Below, in pieces: positions 17,570 to 25,614 of a DNA stretch of 64,000 bases. The DNA lies in NCBI RefSeq assembly GCF_002076895.1, contig NZ_CP020465.1:2604001-2668000 (forward strand), in the 5' to 3' direction. Positions within the stretch are counted from its first letter, which is position 1, and each line of letters begins with the position of its first letter. The translations under genes were made by a program, and so were the position numbers. The DNA comes from Cognaticolwellia beringensis (GTDB lineage Bacteria; Pseudomonadota; Gammaproteobacteria; Enterobacterales; Alteromonadaceae). A model generated the notes under the pieces. The model searched no databases. It worked only from the letters and a program-made list of their open reading frames with translations, and was not told the DNA's origin.

Positions 17570-18355
17570 ATGACCACAGTACCTCAATATGTAGAAGGAC
17601 ATGATCTTTTACGCGGAAAATCTGTTTTAGTGACGGCTGCCGCTGGCGCCGGTATTGGCTTTTCCGCAGCACTTCGCGCTGCAGAAGAAGGTTGTCGAGC
17701 GCTGATGATATCTGATATCCATCCGCGTCGTTTAGAAGAGGCGGTTGCTAACATTAAAGAAAAAACTGGCCTGACAGAAGTATTTGGTCAACTTTGCGAT
17801 GTTAGCCAAGAAGAGCAGGTACAAACATTGATCAGTGCGGCAGAAGAAAAGCTGGCTGGTGTTGATGTTTTGATCAACAACGCAGGACTTGGCGGTCAAA
17901 CCTCTGTGGTTGATATGACCGACGAGCAATGGAACCGCGTAATGGATATCACCCTAACCGGTACGTTCCGTATGACTCGCGCCATGTTACCCTATATGCA
18001 AAAACGCAAAGCGGGCGTTATTATTAATAATGCTTCAGTGCTGGGTTGGAGAGCGCAAAAAGAGCAAGCGCATTATGCTGCAGCAAAAGCCGGTGTGATG
18101 GCCTTTACTCGCTGTTCTGCATTAGAAGCCGCGGAACACGGTATTAGAATTAATGCGGTATCTCCATCAATTGCCTTACATGACTTTCTTAAAAAAGCTG
18201 CCAGTGAAGAAGTACTTGAACAATTAACGTCACAAGAAGCGTTTGGACGTGCAGCAGAGGTTTGGGAAATTGCTAACGTGATGATGTTTCTTGCCAGTGA
18301 TTATTCGTCTTACATGACGGGTGAAGTTGTTTCTGTTAGCTCACAACGCGCTTAG
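17570..18355 (+). CDS. Short-chain dehydrogenase
   Basis: 261-residue SDR with GGAGAAAAAA before the ATG. The cofactor motif is the variant VTAAAGAGIGFSAALRAAEEG near residue 21 instead of TGxxxGxG, a form seen in SDRs of actinobacterial steroid clusters. NNAG is near residue 103 and the catalytic YAAAKAG near residue 163. It is followed 9 bases later by a MaoC hydratase, so the pair probably performs two consecutive steps, hydration and oxidation, in beta-oxidation of a steroid acyl chain. The true substrate is not known. Confidence 0.86.
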   Translation: MTTVPQYVEGHDLLRGKSVLVTAAAGAGIGFSAALRAAEEGCRALMISDIHPRRLEEAVANIKEKTGLTEVFGQLCDVSQEEQVQTLISAAEEKLAGVDVLINNAGLGGQTSVVDMTDEQWNRVMDITLTGTFRMTRAMLPYMQKRKAGVIINNASVLGWRAQKEQAHYAAAKAGVMAFTRCSALEAAEHGIRINAVSPSIALHDFLKKAASEEVLEQLTSQEAFGRAAEVWEIANVMMFLASDYSSYMTGEVVSVSSQRA

Positions 18356-18364
18356 GGGAATAAA

Positions 18365-18826
18365 ATGGCAAATCAAATTATAACCAGTAAAGCGCAATTA
18401 CTTGATTCAGCAGGGCTTAATTTAGGCGTAACCGAATGGATACCGCTTGAACAAAGTCGTATTGATATGTTTGCTGAAGCGACGGGCGATCACCAATGGA
18501 TACATGTTGACCCTGTTAAAGCGGCTGCTGGGCCTTTTGGTGCTTGTATTGCTCACGGTTATTTAACCTTGTCGTTGGTTAACTATTTTTTACCGCAATT
18601 AGTTGATGTGCAAAATATTAGCATGGGGGTTAATTATGGTTGCGACAAAGTGCGTTTTCCAGGAGTGGTAAAAGCGGGCAGTAAAATTCGTGGCACAGGT
18701 GAAATTGTTAGCGTTGAAGCGGTTAAGGATAGCCTGCAAGTTGTGACTCGAGTGACTATTGAAGTCGCTGATCAACAAAGGCCAGCTTGTGTGGTCGAAA
18801 CGATTAGTCGCTATACCTTCGCATAA
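18365..18826 (+). CDS. MaoC-type (R)-specific enoyl-CoA hydratase
   Basis: 153-residue hot-dog fold hydratase. FAEATGDHQWIHVDPVKAA at residues 36-54 holds the Asp/His catalytic dyad of the MaoC/R-hydratase family, and the overhang CIAHGYLTLSL follows. Single-domain MaoC proteins of this size act as homodimers or pair with a second hot-dog protein. It is in an operon with the SDR upstream and ends before a strong terminator, so this two-gene unit is complete. Confidence 0.88.
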   Translation: MANQIITSKAQLLDSAGLNLGVTEWIPLEQSRIDMFAEATGDHQWIHVDPVKAAAGPFGACIAHGYLTLSLVNYFLPQLVDVQNISMGVNYGCDKVRFPGVVKAGSKIRGTGEIVSVEAVKDSLQVVTRVTIEVADQQRPACVVETISRYTFA

Positions 18827-18862
18827 AGCACTTTATTATCGTCTAAAGCAAGATTGATAATT

Positions 18863-18894
18863 AACCGATTGTATGGCTACAATCGGTTTTTTTT
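18863..18894 (+). terminator. Rho-independent terminator
   Basis: A perfect 11-bp stem (AACCGATTGTA with TACAATCGGTT), loop TGGC and eight T. It closes the SDR-MaoC unit and faces the convergent flavoprotein gene. Confidence 0.88.
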
Positions 18895-18924
18895 GCGTTG
18901 AATCTAGCCCCGCTTTAGCCTACT

Positions 18925-20493
18925 TTAGCCAGTTTTAATTGCTTGCGCTGCTCGACGACCCGAATAGACACAATCAGCTAAACTTAAGCCGCTAACATAA
19001 GAATGTGAGCAAATACCTACCGCCGCTCGACCTACGGCATATAAACCCTTTATAGACTGTCCTTGCTCGTTTAATACCCTTGATGTTTGTTCATTAACCA
19101 CAAGGCCGCCAAGACTTAACGCAGGGCAAGGCACGTTGGGGTTATTAATTGAAATATCGATAGCATAGAAGGGGGCTTGCAATAAGGGTTGCAGGTACTT
19201 GTCTGCTTTAGCGAAAGTATCTTTGTTGGCTATAGTGTTATCATTATAAGTTTTTAACGTTTGCTGTAGCGTATCAACAGGTAACTTACATGCTTTAGCT
19301 AACCCTTCGATCGTATTTGATTTTTTTGTGCTAGTTGCTAATAAAATACGATTTGGTAACCATTGATGCCAAGCAATCTTTATTGGAAGAGCTTGGAGTT
19401 TAATTTCTTTTAGCAGTTTACTATCAACGATCAACAGGCCTTTACCTTGATTTTTATTGACCATATGTTCGGCAGTTTTTGCGCCATAGAGATCTTCATT
19501 AACAATGCGTTGACCATTTTTCGCCACTAACAATCCTTTACACATAGCGGTTGGAGGCGAAATAAAGCGCCATGCTGAAAATCGCTCCATAAACTTAGTT
19601 GTGCCACCGGCATTGACCGCGAGATTAATGCCAGCGCCGTCACAGTTTTCACCCAATGCTTGGCAATGACGATAGATAGGAGCATGTAGCTTAACCATCT
19701 CTCGATTAAAAACAAAACCGCCACTAGCAAGGATAACGCCTTGTTTCGCTGCTATAAATTGTTGTTCTTGTCTCTTGAGTTTATTACTGATTTTACCTCG
19801 AAGTTTGGTACTTAAACTCGGTTTTAACATGGTGAACTTATTGGCAAGCCTTACGGATATGCGGCTGAGAAAGTCGCCATTGTCGTTACCAAGCTGTTGG
19901 AAGCTAACGCCAGATATTTTGCTATTTTTATTGCTTGTTAACGCGGTAACATTAGCAAAATTTATTTGCTTAATGTTATCGTTACTGGCAACACGTTTAC
20001 GTAATTGCTGATACAACACTTTACCGGTAAATGAAGGCCCCTTGGTGCGGTGCCCGCGACGCGCTGGGCTGGCACTTCCAATATAAGGTGAACAAATTTC
20101 GTTGCCTGAATAATATAAAAAATATCCCTCGGGTGGGTACGAGGTTTTTTCATCATAGGTGGTGGCGTCAAAGGGCACACCTTGTTCCATCAGCCAATCG
20201 AGATTAGCACTACTTTGTTGGCAAAAGTCACGCAAAGTCTCGTCTGATACCGCATCAAGCACTTCTTGTTTAAGGTAGTTAAACATATTATCGACGGTAT
20301 CATTTTCATTCGCTTGTTGTTGTATTTTGGTGCCTCCACCAGCGTAAACAACACCACCACTTAAGGCACTGGCACCGCCACCAGCAAAACGATCTAAAAT
20401 AATAACTGACAGCCCTTGGTCTGCAGCTTCAATGGCTGCGCAAAGCCCTGCAACGCCACTACCCACAATAACTACATCACACTCATGACTCAT
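18925..20493 (-). CDS. KstD-family FAD dehydrogenase, 3-oxosteroid 4-dehydrogenase-like
   Basis: 522-residue flavoprotein of the fumarate reductase/KstD superfamily. The N-terminal DVVIVGSGVAGLCAAIEAADQGLSVIILDR binds FAD, with GGGASALSGGVVYAGGGT behind it. The C-terminal GLYAVGRAAVGICSHSYVSG-LSLADCVYSGRRAA differs from the SYPGxGATIG ending of true delta1-dehydrogenases and resembles the branch that includes delta4(5-alpha) dehydrogenases. It probably desaturates ring A of 5-alpha or related 3-oxosteroids. It is last in a minus-strand unit with an SDR and ketosteroid isomerase. A second KstD-like gene lies at 41063. Confidence 0.82.
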   Translation of the reverse strand: MSHECDVVIVGSGVAGLCAAIEAADQGLSVIILDRFAGGGASALSGGVVYAGGGTKIQQQANENDTVDNMFNYLKQEVLDAVSDETLRDFCQQSSANLDWLMEQGVPFDATTYDEKTSYPPEGYFLYYSGNEICSPYIGSASPARRGHRTKGPSFTGKVLYQQLRKRVASNDNIKQINFANVTALTSNKNSKISGVSFQQLGNDNGDFLSRISVRLANKFTMLKPSLSTKLRGKISNKLKRQEQQFIAAKQGVILASGGFVFNREMVKLHAPIYRHCQALGENCDGAGINLAVNAGGTTKFMERFSAWRFISPPTAMCKGLLVAKNGQRIVNEDLYGAKTAEHMVNKNQGKGLLIVDSKLLKEIKLQALPIKIAWHQWLPNRILLATSTKKSNTIEGLAKACKLPVDTLQQTLKTYNDNTIANKDTFAKADKYLQPLLQAPFYAIDISINNPNVPCPALSLGGLVVNEQTSRVLNEQGQSIKGLYAVGRAAVGICSHSYVSGLSLADCVYSGRRAAQAIKTG

Positions 20494-20517
20494 TTGTTAT
20501 CCCCTATTAATTATTGA

Positions 20518-20544
20518 CGAATAGCCTGGTATTTTGGCTATTCG
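20518..20544. repeat. Inverted repeat between SDR and flavoprotein genes
   Basis: CGAATAGCC and GGCTATTCG form a perfect 9-bp stem around a 9-base loop, in the 87 bases between the SDR stop and the downstream start. There is no T-run on either strand, so an RNA-processing or attenuation hairpin is as likely as a terminator. Confidence 0.55.
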
Positions 20545-20580
20545 AGTAACGTATTCTTTATGTTAAGACGTGAAAGCTAG

Positions 20581-21372
20581 TTATGAATTAGGTAAATAAG
20601 GTGGGGTGATAGTTGCGGCGTTGTCGACAGGAATCGCTGCTCCATTGATATGGCTTGATTCGTCAGAGGCTAAAAATAGCACCGTATTGGCAACAGCATC
20701 AGGCGTACAAATAAAGTTCATTACCCGTGTTCGGTCGGCAACGTTTTTACCTTTTTGAGCAAGGTCCATCCCAACTTCCATTGACATAGGTGTTGCGATG
20801 GCGTCAGGATGAATGGTATTACAACGGACTTTATTCTGCTTTTGCGAGCAATATACCGCCACACTTTGCGTTAAACCACGCACGGCGGCTTTGCTGGCAC
20901 TGTAAGCTACAAAGTGCGGCATGCCCATAATCGCTGATGAAGATGACATGTTAATAATAGAGCCGCCATTACCTTTTTCTAGTAAAGGTAATGCCGCATG
21001 AGTACCTAAAAAGACACTGTCAGTGTTTATTTTCATTATTTTTTGCCAACCACTGTAGTCTTCATCTGTGATGCTAGCATGTTTTAAAATAGCGGCATTG
21101 TTGACGAGGATATCTAAGCGACCGTACTTTTGCTCAACCTGGGCAATTAAGTCAGTCCAACCTTGTTCGTCACTGACATCTTGTTTGACAAATATTGCTG
21201 TGTCTAGGCCGCAAGTTTGATTGATATCAGCGGCGACTTTTTCACCCTCAGCACTAATATCGGTTAAAACTACTTTCGCGCCATGCTTTGCAAGTAATTG
21301 CGCATTGGCCGCGCCAACACCTCGCGATGCACCCGTAATAATCGCGACCTTATCTTGTAATCGTTGACTCAT
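20581..21372 (-). CDS. Short-chain dehydrogenase, hydroxysteroid dehydrogenase-like
   Basis: 263-residue classical SDR with TGASRGVGAANAQLLAKHGAKVVLTD near residue 14, NNAAIL near residue 92 and the catalytic YSASKAAVRGL near residue 157. GGAAGAAATAG precedes the ATG. It resembles 3-alpha/20-beta and 3-beta/17-beta hydroxysteroid dehydrogenases, a family with poor sequence-to-regiochemistry correlation. Lying next to a 3-ketosteroid isomerase, it is a good candidate for oxidising a 3-beta-hydroxyl to give the isomerase substrate; this is inference. Confidence 0.85.
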   Translation of the reverse strand: MSQRLQDKVAIITGASRGVGAANAQLLAKHGAKVVLTDISAEGEKVAADINQTCGLDTAIFVKQDVSDEQGWTDLIAQVEQKYGRLDILVNNAAILKHASITDEDYSGWQKIMKINTDSVFLGTHAALPLLEKGNGGSIINMSSSSAIMGMPHFVAYSASKAAVRGLTQSVAVYCSQKQNKVRCNTIHPDAIATPMSMEVGMDLAQKGKNVADRTRVMNFICTPDAVANTVLFLASDESSHINGAAIPVDNAATITPPYLPNS

Positions 21373-21444
21373 CTATTTCTTCCTAATAGTTATGTAGATA
21401 ATTGCCATTGAATAATTTTATTCAGTTAAAACCAATCCATCGGC

Positions 21445-21807
21445 TTAGACTAAATGGCAATTTTCTTCGCCCCAATACGCTTTCATTTCCGTGATAAGTC
21501 CTTGTTCATTGAACTTAAAGGTATCGATAATCTCCATGCGCATTTGGCCGGCTTCGCTTGGTAAAGTAATGGCGAAAGGAAATGCGACAAAGCCACCAGC
21601 AATTCGAACGTCTCCCAAGAGACTAGCACTGAGTTTGATGCAAGTTGCTTTACTATAAAATTCACGTATCGCGACTTTACCCTCAATGATTGGCGTACCA
21701 ATAGGGTCTTCCAATGTTGCATCTTCAGCGTAAAGCGCAACGATACCATCAAGATCTTGTCTCGATAAGGCTGACATATATTGCTCTACAGTGCGTAATT
21801 TTGACAT
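21445..21807 (-). CDS. ksi: Delta5-3-ketosteroid isomerase
   Basis: 120-residue NTF2-fold protein that aligns throughout with Pseudomonas putida and Comamonas KSI. The catalytic residues are all kept: Tyr10 (QYMSAL), Asp34 (ATLEDPIG) and Asp95 (EIIDTFKF), with the ending EMKAYWGEENCHL. The start at 21807 has AAAGGAA eight bases upstream; a longer frame to 21894 runs through the promoter repeats and was rejected. The enzyme moves the delta5 double bond to delta4 in 3-oxosteroids, linking 3-beta-hydroxy-delta5 steroids to the KstD step. It is first in a minus-strand unit with an SDR and a KstD-like flavoprotein. Confidence 0.93.
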   Translation of the reverse strand: MSKLRTVEQYMSALSRQDLDGIVALYAEDATLEDPIGTPIIEGKVAIREFYSKATCIKLSASLLGDVRIAGGFVAFPFAITLPSEAGQMRMEIIDTFKFNEQGLITEMKAYWGEENCHLV

Positions 21808-21884
21808 AGCAGTTCCTTTATAAAGTGTCTTTGGCGTTAAGGTTATTAGCCTCGAATTAATTAAACCCATTAACATAAACGAAG

Positions 21885-21902
21885 CATCGACCATTTGAGG
21901 TA
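21885..21902. promoter_or_regulatory. Shared 18-bp element, copy 1
   Basis: CATCGACCATTTGAGGTA is found exactly once more, at 51741-51758, before a steroid thiolase gene. Here it overlaps the first of two tandem 22-bp repeats in the divergent ksi/oxidase promoter region. Confidence 0.6.
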
Positions 21903-21935
21903 TAAGGGATTAGCATTTGCGGTATAAGCTATTAG
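21892..21935. repeat. Two adjacent 22-bp direct repeats in the ksi/oxidase promoter region
   Basis: CATTTGAGGTATAAGGGATTAG-like units at 21892-21913 and 21914-21935 differ at three positions and are immediately adjacent. Two direct repeats spaced by two helical turns are the usual target form of AraC-family activators, and such a regulator is encoded about 1.8 kb downstream. Confidence 0.65.
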
Positions 21936-22062
21936 TATCAATATCAGGCTGTTTGATCTTGTTTTATCAAAACAACTCGGTTGTTCAGTAAACTGTATGC
22001 AGCATGCTATATAGAAAACATTGACTAGGCATAATCGTTCCATACAAGGAAGGTATATTTTA

Positions 22063-23508
22063 GTGAAAAATTTTACAAGAAGAGAAGCTATTAAACGTAC
22101 TGGTCAAGTTGCCGCAGGTGCAGCTTTAGCTATTGGTACGGGGTCAATCATCAAGAGTAAGCTTAATGATGATACACCGGTAATCTCTGATGCTGATTTG
22201 ACTCTTTATGATACTGGCAATGTGCCTATTTCCTCTAGCGGCTGGGTTAAAGCAAAAGGCTTAAGCGAAAGCTATGCAGCATTGAATCAAGACATAACCA
22301 CCGATGTTTTGGTTATTGGTGCAGGTTTGGCCGGCAGCTCGTTGGTACTGCATTTATCAGAACAAAACATTAATACGGTTTTAATTGAAGCGCGTCAGCC
22401 GGGGTGGGGAGCATCGGGGCGAAATGCGGGTCATGTACTGCCACTACTTAAAGATTTTGACGTTTTTGAAACATTTCCAGATAAAGGCAAGGCCTTCTTA
22501 GAACTTTTTAGTGAACATCATTCAATCCCATTTGATATTGCCGAAAAATATGGCATTGATTGTGATGCCAGCAGATCAGGTTATTTAAATGCCATTAAGT
22601 CAGAAACTGCTTTAGATAAATTTGCTAAGTCTTCAGCTAAATCAGCAGCGCTTTTAGGACAGAAAACTAGAACGATTGAAGCTAGCGAAATGCGTAAAAT
22701 GACGGGCTCTGATTATTACCCTTATGGTGTTTTTTATGAGTCAGGCGGCAGAATTAACCCTTATCTTTTTACTAACGGTATGGTTCGAGTCGCTAAAGAT
22801 AAAGGCGCACGAGTTTATGGCGAAACTGAAGCAACTACCGTAACACCTGACGGAAAAGGTTGGGTAGTTAACATGAAAAGTGGCGCACGTGTGCGTTGTA
22901 ATAAGGTTGTTTTTTGTACGAACGCTTATTCCACTGACGTGGTGCCTGAATTTAAACAAAGCTGCTCGCCAATGACCGCCTATGCTTTGTCGACCAAGCC
23001 ATTACCGAATGAATTACGCGATTTAATCATGCCAAGCAGAGCAACCTTAGCGCAGGTTCCCATTGACTTAAATCCTTTTATTATCGATAAGCATAATCGT
23101 ATCATCATGGCGTCGATCCCAAGCAGCTCTCGTCCTCATGATGCTCATTGGCATTTTAAACAGCATATGCAGTGGGTTAACAGAACATGGCCTGAAACGA
23201 AAAATTTCAATATAGAACTTGAAGCTTATTGGACCGGACGTGTTGCAATGGGCCAGCAGGAATTTCCTGGTATGTATCAGTTAGCCTCTGGCATTTATGG
23301 TTTAATGCATTTTAATGCGTGGGGTAATGTTATGGCGCCTATGATGGGCATGGCCTTAGCAAAATCCATCGCGGCTGATAGGCCGGATACTTTACCTTTT
23401 CCAATAGTAACGCCAAATCAAGTGTCACACCCAGGCAAGCAGGAATTTCTAATTCGTAACCTGATGATCCCAGCTGCACGAACGGCACAGAATTTTGATT
23501 TGATCTAA
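22063..23508 (+). CDS. Tat-exported FAD-dependent (DAO-type) oxidoreductase
   Basis: 481 residues starting at GTG 22063, nine bases after AAGGAAGG. A TTG at 22021 in the same frame lacks a ribosome site. The N-terminus VKNFTRREAIKRTGQVAAGAALAIG is a twin-arginine signal. The FAD motif DVLVIGAGLAGSSLVLHLSEQ lies near residue 84, and PGWGASGRNAGHVLP follows, as in glycine oxidase/gamma-glutamylputrescine oxidase relatives. FNAWGNVMAPMMG near residue 435 fits the C-terminal FAD contact. It should oxidise an amine or similar small substrate at or beyond the inner membrane. It is divergent from ksi and next to the AraC gene; its role in steroid use is unclear. Confidence 0.82.
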   Translation: MKNFTRREAIKRTGQVAAGAALAIGTGSIIKSKLNDDTPVISDADLTLYDTGNVPISSSGWVKAKGLSESYAALNQDITTDVLVIGAGLAGSSLVLHLSEQNINTVLIEARQPGWGASGRNAGHVLPLLKDFDVFETFPDKGKAFLELFSEHHSIPFDIAEKYGIDCDASRSGYLNAIKSETALDKFAKSSAKSAALLGQKTRTIEASEMRKMTGSDYYPYGVFYESGGRINPYLFTNGMVRVAKDKGARVYGETEATTVTPDGKGWVVNMKSGARVRCNKVVFCTNAYSTDVVPEFKQSCSPMTAYALSTKPLPNELRDLIMPSRATLAQVPIDLNPFIIDKHNRIIMASIPSSSRPHDAHWHFKQHMQWVNRTWPETKNFNIELEAYWTGRVAMGQQEFPGMYQLASGIYGLMHFNAWGNVMAPMMGMALAKSIAADRPDTLPFPIVTPNQVSHPGKQEFLIRNLMIPAARTAQNFDLI

Positions 23509-23729
23509 AGTTTAAATAAGCATAGCATCGTAATAAATATAGATATCAATAAAGTGTTTAATTAACAAATTACTACAATGGCTTTTAGGCGAATATATAT
23601 CATTATTAGTGTTGGTTTAAAAGGCAATCAAACACTTTAGGTGCTAACGCATATCTCTAGGAGTAAACAATTATTAATACAGATGCACGTTATATTATTT
23701 GGTTATTAGATTTTTTATCAAGTCTAGGT

Positions 23730-24686
23730 ATGGATATCGATACCATCGCGGCCAACAATGGCCTCAGTCATAATGCGCTGCAGGATCCCAACGCCTTAGT
23801 TAGCGCCGAGCAACATAGAGGTCTACTGAGTGATGCACAGCGATGCTATCAGGGTAGTGATCTGGGGCTAATATTAGGCCTAAAACGTTCAGTGGCCACT
23901 CATGACCAACTTGCCTATTTAATGCTAAGTAGCGCGACATTGCGTGAAGCGAGCAATGCAGGTCTCAAATATCAGAATTACTCTGGACGTTTTTCGGGTA
24001 ACCTTGTCGTGACTTCTTTTAGTGAAATTCAATCCGAGGGCTGTTATCAAATTGATGCCAAAGCAGAGCTTGGCGAATTGCGATTACTGGCCATAGAAGA
24101 CATCTTAACCAATATTGTAACTACTTGTCGTTGGGTGCTAGGTCAGGCTTTACCAATAACTAAATTGCGTTGTAATTATCCGGCCCCAGCACACGTTGAG
24201 CAGTATCAATTGATTTTTCAGTGCCCTATAGAGTTTGATGCACCAACGACCCAACTGTTCTTTAATGCTAATATTCTTGATAAACCACTGCCGCAGTCCA
24301 GCCCACATAGTGTCACTTTATATACAAAACTATGTGAAGAAAAAAGTATCACTCGCAATCAAGGCAACATCGCTTGGCGACTTTCGCAATTCATTGTTGA
24401 AGACCCTGCCAACCCGCCATCTTTATACGATGTGGCGATTAAATTGCATTGCAGTCGCAGGACCTTGAGTCGCAAGCTACTAGCCCAGGGGTGGCGGTAT
24501 CAGCAGTTAATTGATCAGGTCAGGGAAATCCATGCTCGTCGTCATTTAAGTGATCCGAGCTTATCAATTACCCGAATTGGACAGCAGTTAGGTTATGCCG
24601 ATAGCTCTGGCTTTCATCGTGCTTTTAAAAAGTGGACTGGCTTGTCGCCTAGTGGTTTTCGCCAAGCATTATTTGCGGTGAGATAA
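23730..24686 (+). CDS. AraC-family transcriptional regulator
   Basis: 318 residues from the first ATG. Residues ~1-190 resemble the arabinose-binding-like domain of OruR/ArgR-type AraC proteins, and the C-terminal ~100 residues contain two helix-turn-helix motifs: SLYDVAIKLHCSRRTLSRKLLAQGW and SITRIGQQLGYADSSGFHRAFKKW followed by TGLSPSGFR. The frame stays open for 20 codons upstream to 23670, and these codons (DARYIIWLLDFLSSLG) look like the missing N-terminal helix. AGGAG at 23659-23663 would serve an ATT start at 23670. The true start may therefore be this rare codon. It is the only transcription factor gene in the window. Confidence 0.85.
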   Translation: MDIDTIAANNGLSHNALQDPNALVSAEQHRGLLSDAQRCYQGSDLGLILGLKRSVATHDQLAYLMLSSATLREASNAGLKYQNYSGRFSGNLVVTSFSEIQSEGCYQIDAKAELGELRLLAIEDILTNIVTTCRWVLGQALPITKLRCNYPAPAHVEQYQLIFQCPIEFDAPTTQLFFNANILDKPLPQSSPHSVTLYTKLCEEKSITRNQGNIAWRLSQFIVEDPANPPSLYDVAIKLHCSRRTLSRKLLAQGWRYQQLIDQVREIHARRHLSDPSLSITRIGQQLGYADSSGFHRAFKKWTGLSPSGFRQALFAVR

Positions 24687-24807
24687 ATTATGTCTAATGG
24701 CCTCATCGGACAACAACCTGACACTAAGTGACAAGCTTTATGCTGTCGACTTACCTATTATTTTGCTATGAGTAATCTTTTACAAATAAACAGAAGGTAT
24801 GAAAGTC

Positions 24808-25578
24808 ATGAAAAAATTTGAAGGTGTTAACCAAGCGATGCTTGAACGCTTTGCAACGCGCCCAGGGCGCAAAGAACTTCTACCTGAGCTAAGTGCAAAA
24901 GCTCAAGTCGCGCTGATGTGTCGTATGCTTATTCGCGAAGGGTGGGATGAACATATTGCCGGACATATTACCTATCGCCTGCCTAACGGTAATATTCTTA
25001 CTAATCCATGGGAATTAGCTTGGGGTGAACTGACTGCGAGCGATATTGTTACTCTTGACCCAAAAGGTAATGTTCTTGACAGTGATTGGAATGTTACACC
25101 AGCACTCGGCTTACATTTACAATTGCACGAAATGCGACCAGACGTACATGTTGTCATCCACAATCATCCGCACTGGAGTGGTATTTGGGCTTGTATGCAA
25201 AAAATACCACCTGTTTATGATCAAGCTAGTGCCTATTGTGGAGTTGAGTTACCGCTTTATGATGAGTATGAAGGTACCTTTGAAAACGAATCAACGAGTT
25301 TATCTGCAGTTGAAGCATTAGGTGATGCAAAGTGGGCATTACTGGCTAACCACGGCTCTTTAGTGGTAGGCAAAGACCTACGCCAAGCTCATCTTCGTGC
25401 TATTACTCTTGAATGGCGAAGCAAACGTGCTTATGAAGTGGAATTAGCTGGTGGTGGCAGACCGTTAAGTGACGAGGAAGTCAAGAAAGTGTCTATCGCT
25501 GATGATAATGGTTTCCCATTTGTTTGGGAGGCAATGGCGCGCAAAGAATTACGCCTTGATCCCGGTTTAGTCGACTAA
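24808..25578 (+). CDS. Class II aldolase/adducin-family protein
   Basis: 256 residues. HITYRLPNGNILTNPWELAWGE near residue 50 and the zinc ligand cluster VIHNHPHWSGIW near residue 115, with a third His in LLANHGSLVVG near residue 180, are those of class II aldolases (FucA/AraD). Two starts are possible: ATG 24799 lies only 2 bases after AGAAGG, whereas ATG 24808 has a workable spacing and is chosen. It forms an apparent operon with a TauD-type dioxygenase and an SDR. Class II aldolase-like proteins often occur in sterol and aromatic clusters of proteobacteria without a known reaction. Confidence 0.82.
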   Translation: MKKFEGVNQAMLERFATRPGRKELLPELSAKAQVALMCRMLIREGWDEHIAGHITYRLPNGNILTNPWELAWGELTASDIVTLDPKGNVLDSDWNVTPALGLHLQLHEMRPDVHVVIHNHPHWSGIWACMQKIPPVYDQASAYCGVELPLYDEYEGTFENESTSLSAVEALGDAKWALLANHGSLVVGKDLRQAHLRAITLEWRSKRAYEVELAGGGRPLSDEEVKKVSIADDNGFPFVWEAMARKELRLDPGLVD

Positions 25579-25614
25579 CTTGTCGAGTTACTTAACCAAT
25601 AGAAGGAATAAAAG

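Noticed and set aside
24700..24711. GCCTCATCGGAC before the class II aldolase as an operator
   Set aside because: The GTC half is GCC and the flanks do not fit; only the downstream TTATGCTGTCG resembles the other promoters.
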